Part shown: one piece after another, positions 63,963-64,000 of the stretch
Layout of the letters: every line of letters begins with the position of its first letter
How positions within the stretch are numbered: the stretch's first letter is position 1
Notes under the pieces: generated by a model
The model's database searches: none
Told to the model about the DNA's origin: nothing
Seen by the model: only the letters and a program-made list of their open reading frames with translations
Translations under genes and position numbers: made by a program
NCBI RefSeq assembly: GCF_016920785.2
Contig: NW_024609846.1
Span: forward strand, 105,452,831-105,516,830
Reading direction: 5' to 3'
DNA: 64,000 nt
From: Ixodes scapularis
Taxonomy: Eukaryota; Arthropoda; Arachnida; Ixodida; Ixodidae

Positions 63963-64000
63963 TTAATGCGTTACATTAAAACGCTCGTTTTGACAAAAAA
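63963..64000 (+). mobile_element. Foldback repeat family A, copy 3 (cut by window edge)
   Basis: TTAATGCG(T)TACATTAAAA, then CGCTCGTTTTGACAAAAA, matches the start of copies 1 and 2. Confidence 0.6.

Overview
The window is eukaryotic nuclear DNA, most likely from an arthropod. A tick or related arachnid is my best guess, but that is inference. The signs are very long introns packed with nested Ty3/Gypsy, CR1/L2-like, Penelope-like and hAT-type elements, many foldback MITEs, abundant microsatellites, GT-AG splicing and no operon structure. Almost every long open frame belongs to a transposable element.

Two host genes can be assembled by hand from short minus-strand exons with matching splice sites and phases. 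They are head-to-tail paralogues of a small, apparently four-pass membrane protein of about 160 residues that I cannot name. Gene 1 runs from 62893 down to its stop codon at 45407, and its first exon lies beyond the right edge. Gene 2 runs from 36592 (start codon in a strong Kozak context) down to 12901, and its last exon was not found. Equivalent exons have identical lengths (73, 95, 102 and 51 nt) and identical intron phases. Most repeats in the window sit in or between these introns.

Layout, left to right. 1-5.3 kb: MITEs and foldback repeats. 5599-12131: a Gypsy element with identical 296-bp LTRs and a 6-bp target duplication. It carries gag, a canonical -1 slippery site, pol (interrupted once in the integrase) and, between pol and the polypurine tract, a degraded but unmistakable piece of host ribosomal protein S2 (uS5). 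12.9-17.5 kb: gene 2 exons. 18-26.6 kb: an old minus-strand Gypsy carcass, split by a 2.8-kb hAT-type element (8-bp target duplication) and by an element full of CACGTG and TGACGTCA palindromes. 27.2-33.5 kb: a nearly complete CR1/L2-like LINE whose 5' end has eight in-frame 258-bp monomers and whose ORF1 carries a 2A peptide. 34-35 kb: a Penelope-like GIY-YIG fragment. 36.1-36.6 kb: gene 2 first exons. 37.1-38.8 kb: a second Gypsy carcass. 38.96-41.05 kb: a gag-only LTR element with a SAP-domain frame. 41.4-43.7 kb: a broken LINE. 44-45 kb: a second palindrome-rich element. 45.4 kb: gene 1 last exon. 46.3-46.9 kb: a TTAA-flanked MITE. 48.3-50.3 kb: an LTR element reduced to gag plus integrase core. 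50.4-51.8 kb: a third, 5'-truncated LINE. 52-64 kb: gene 1 exons among MITEs, hairpins and a TATCGATA array.

I found no bacterial-type features, CRISPR, rRNA or intact tRNA genes. Coordinates read by eye may be off by one or two bases, and repeat edges by more.
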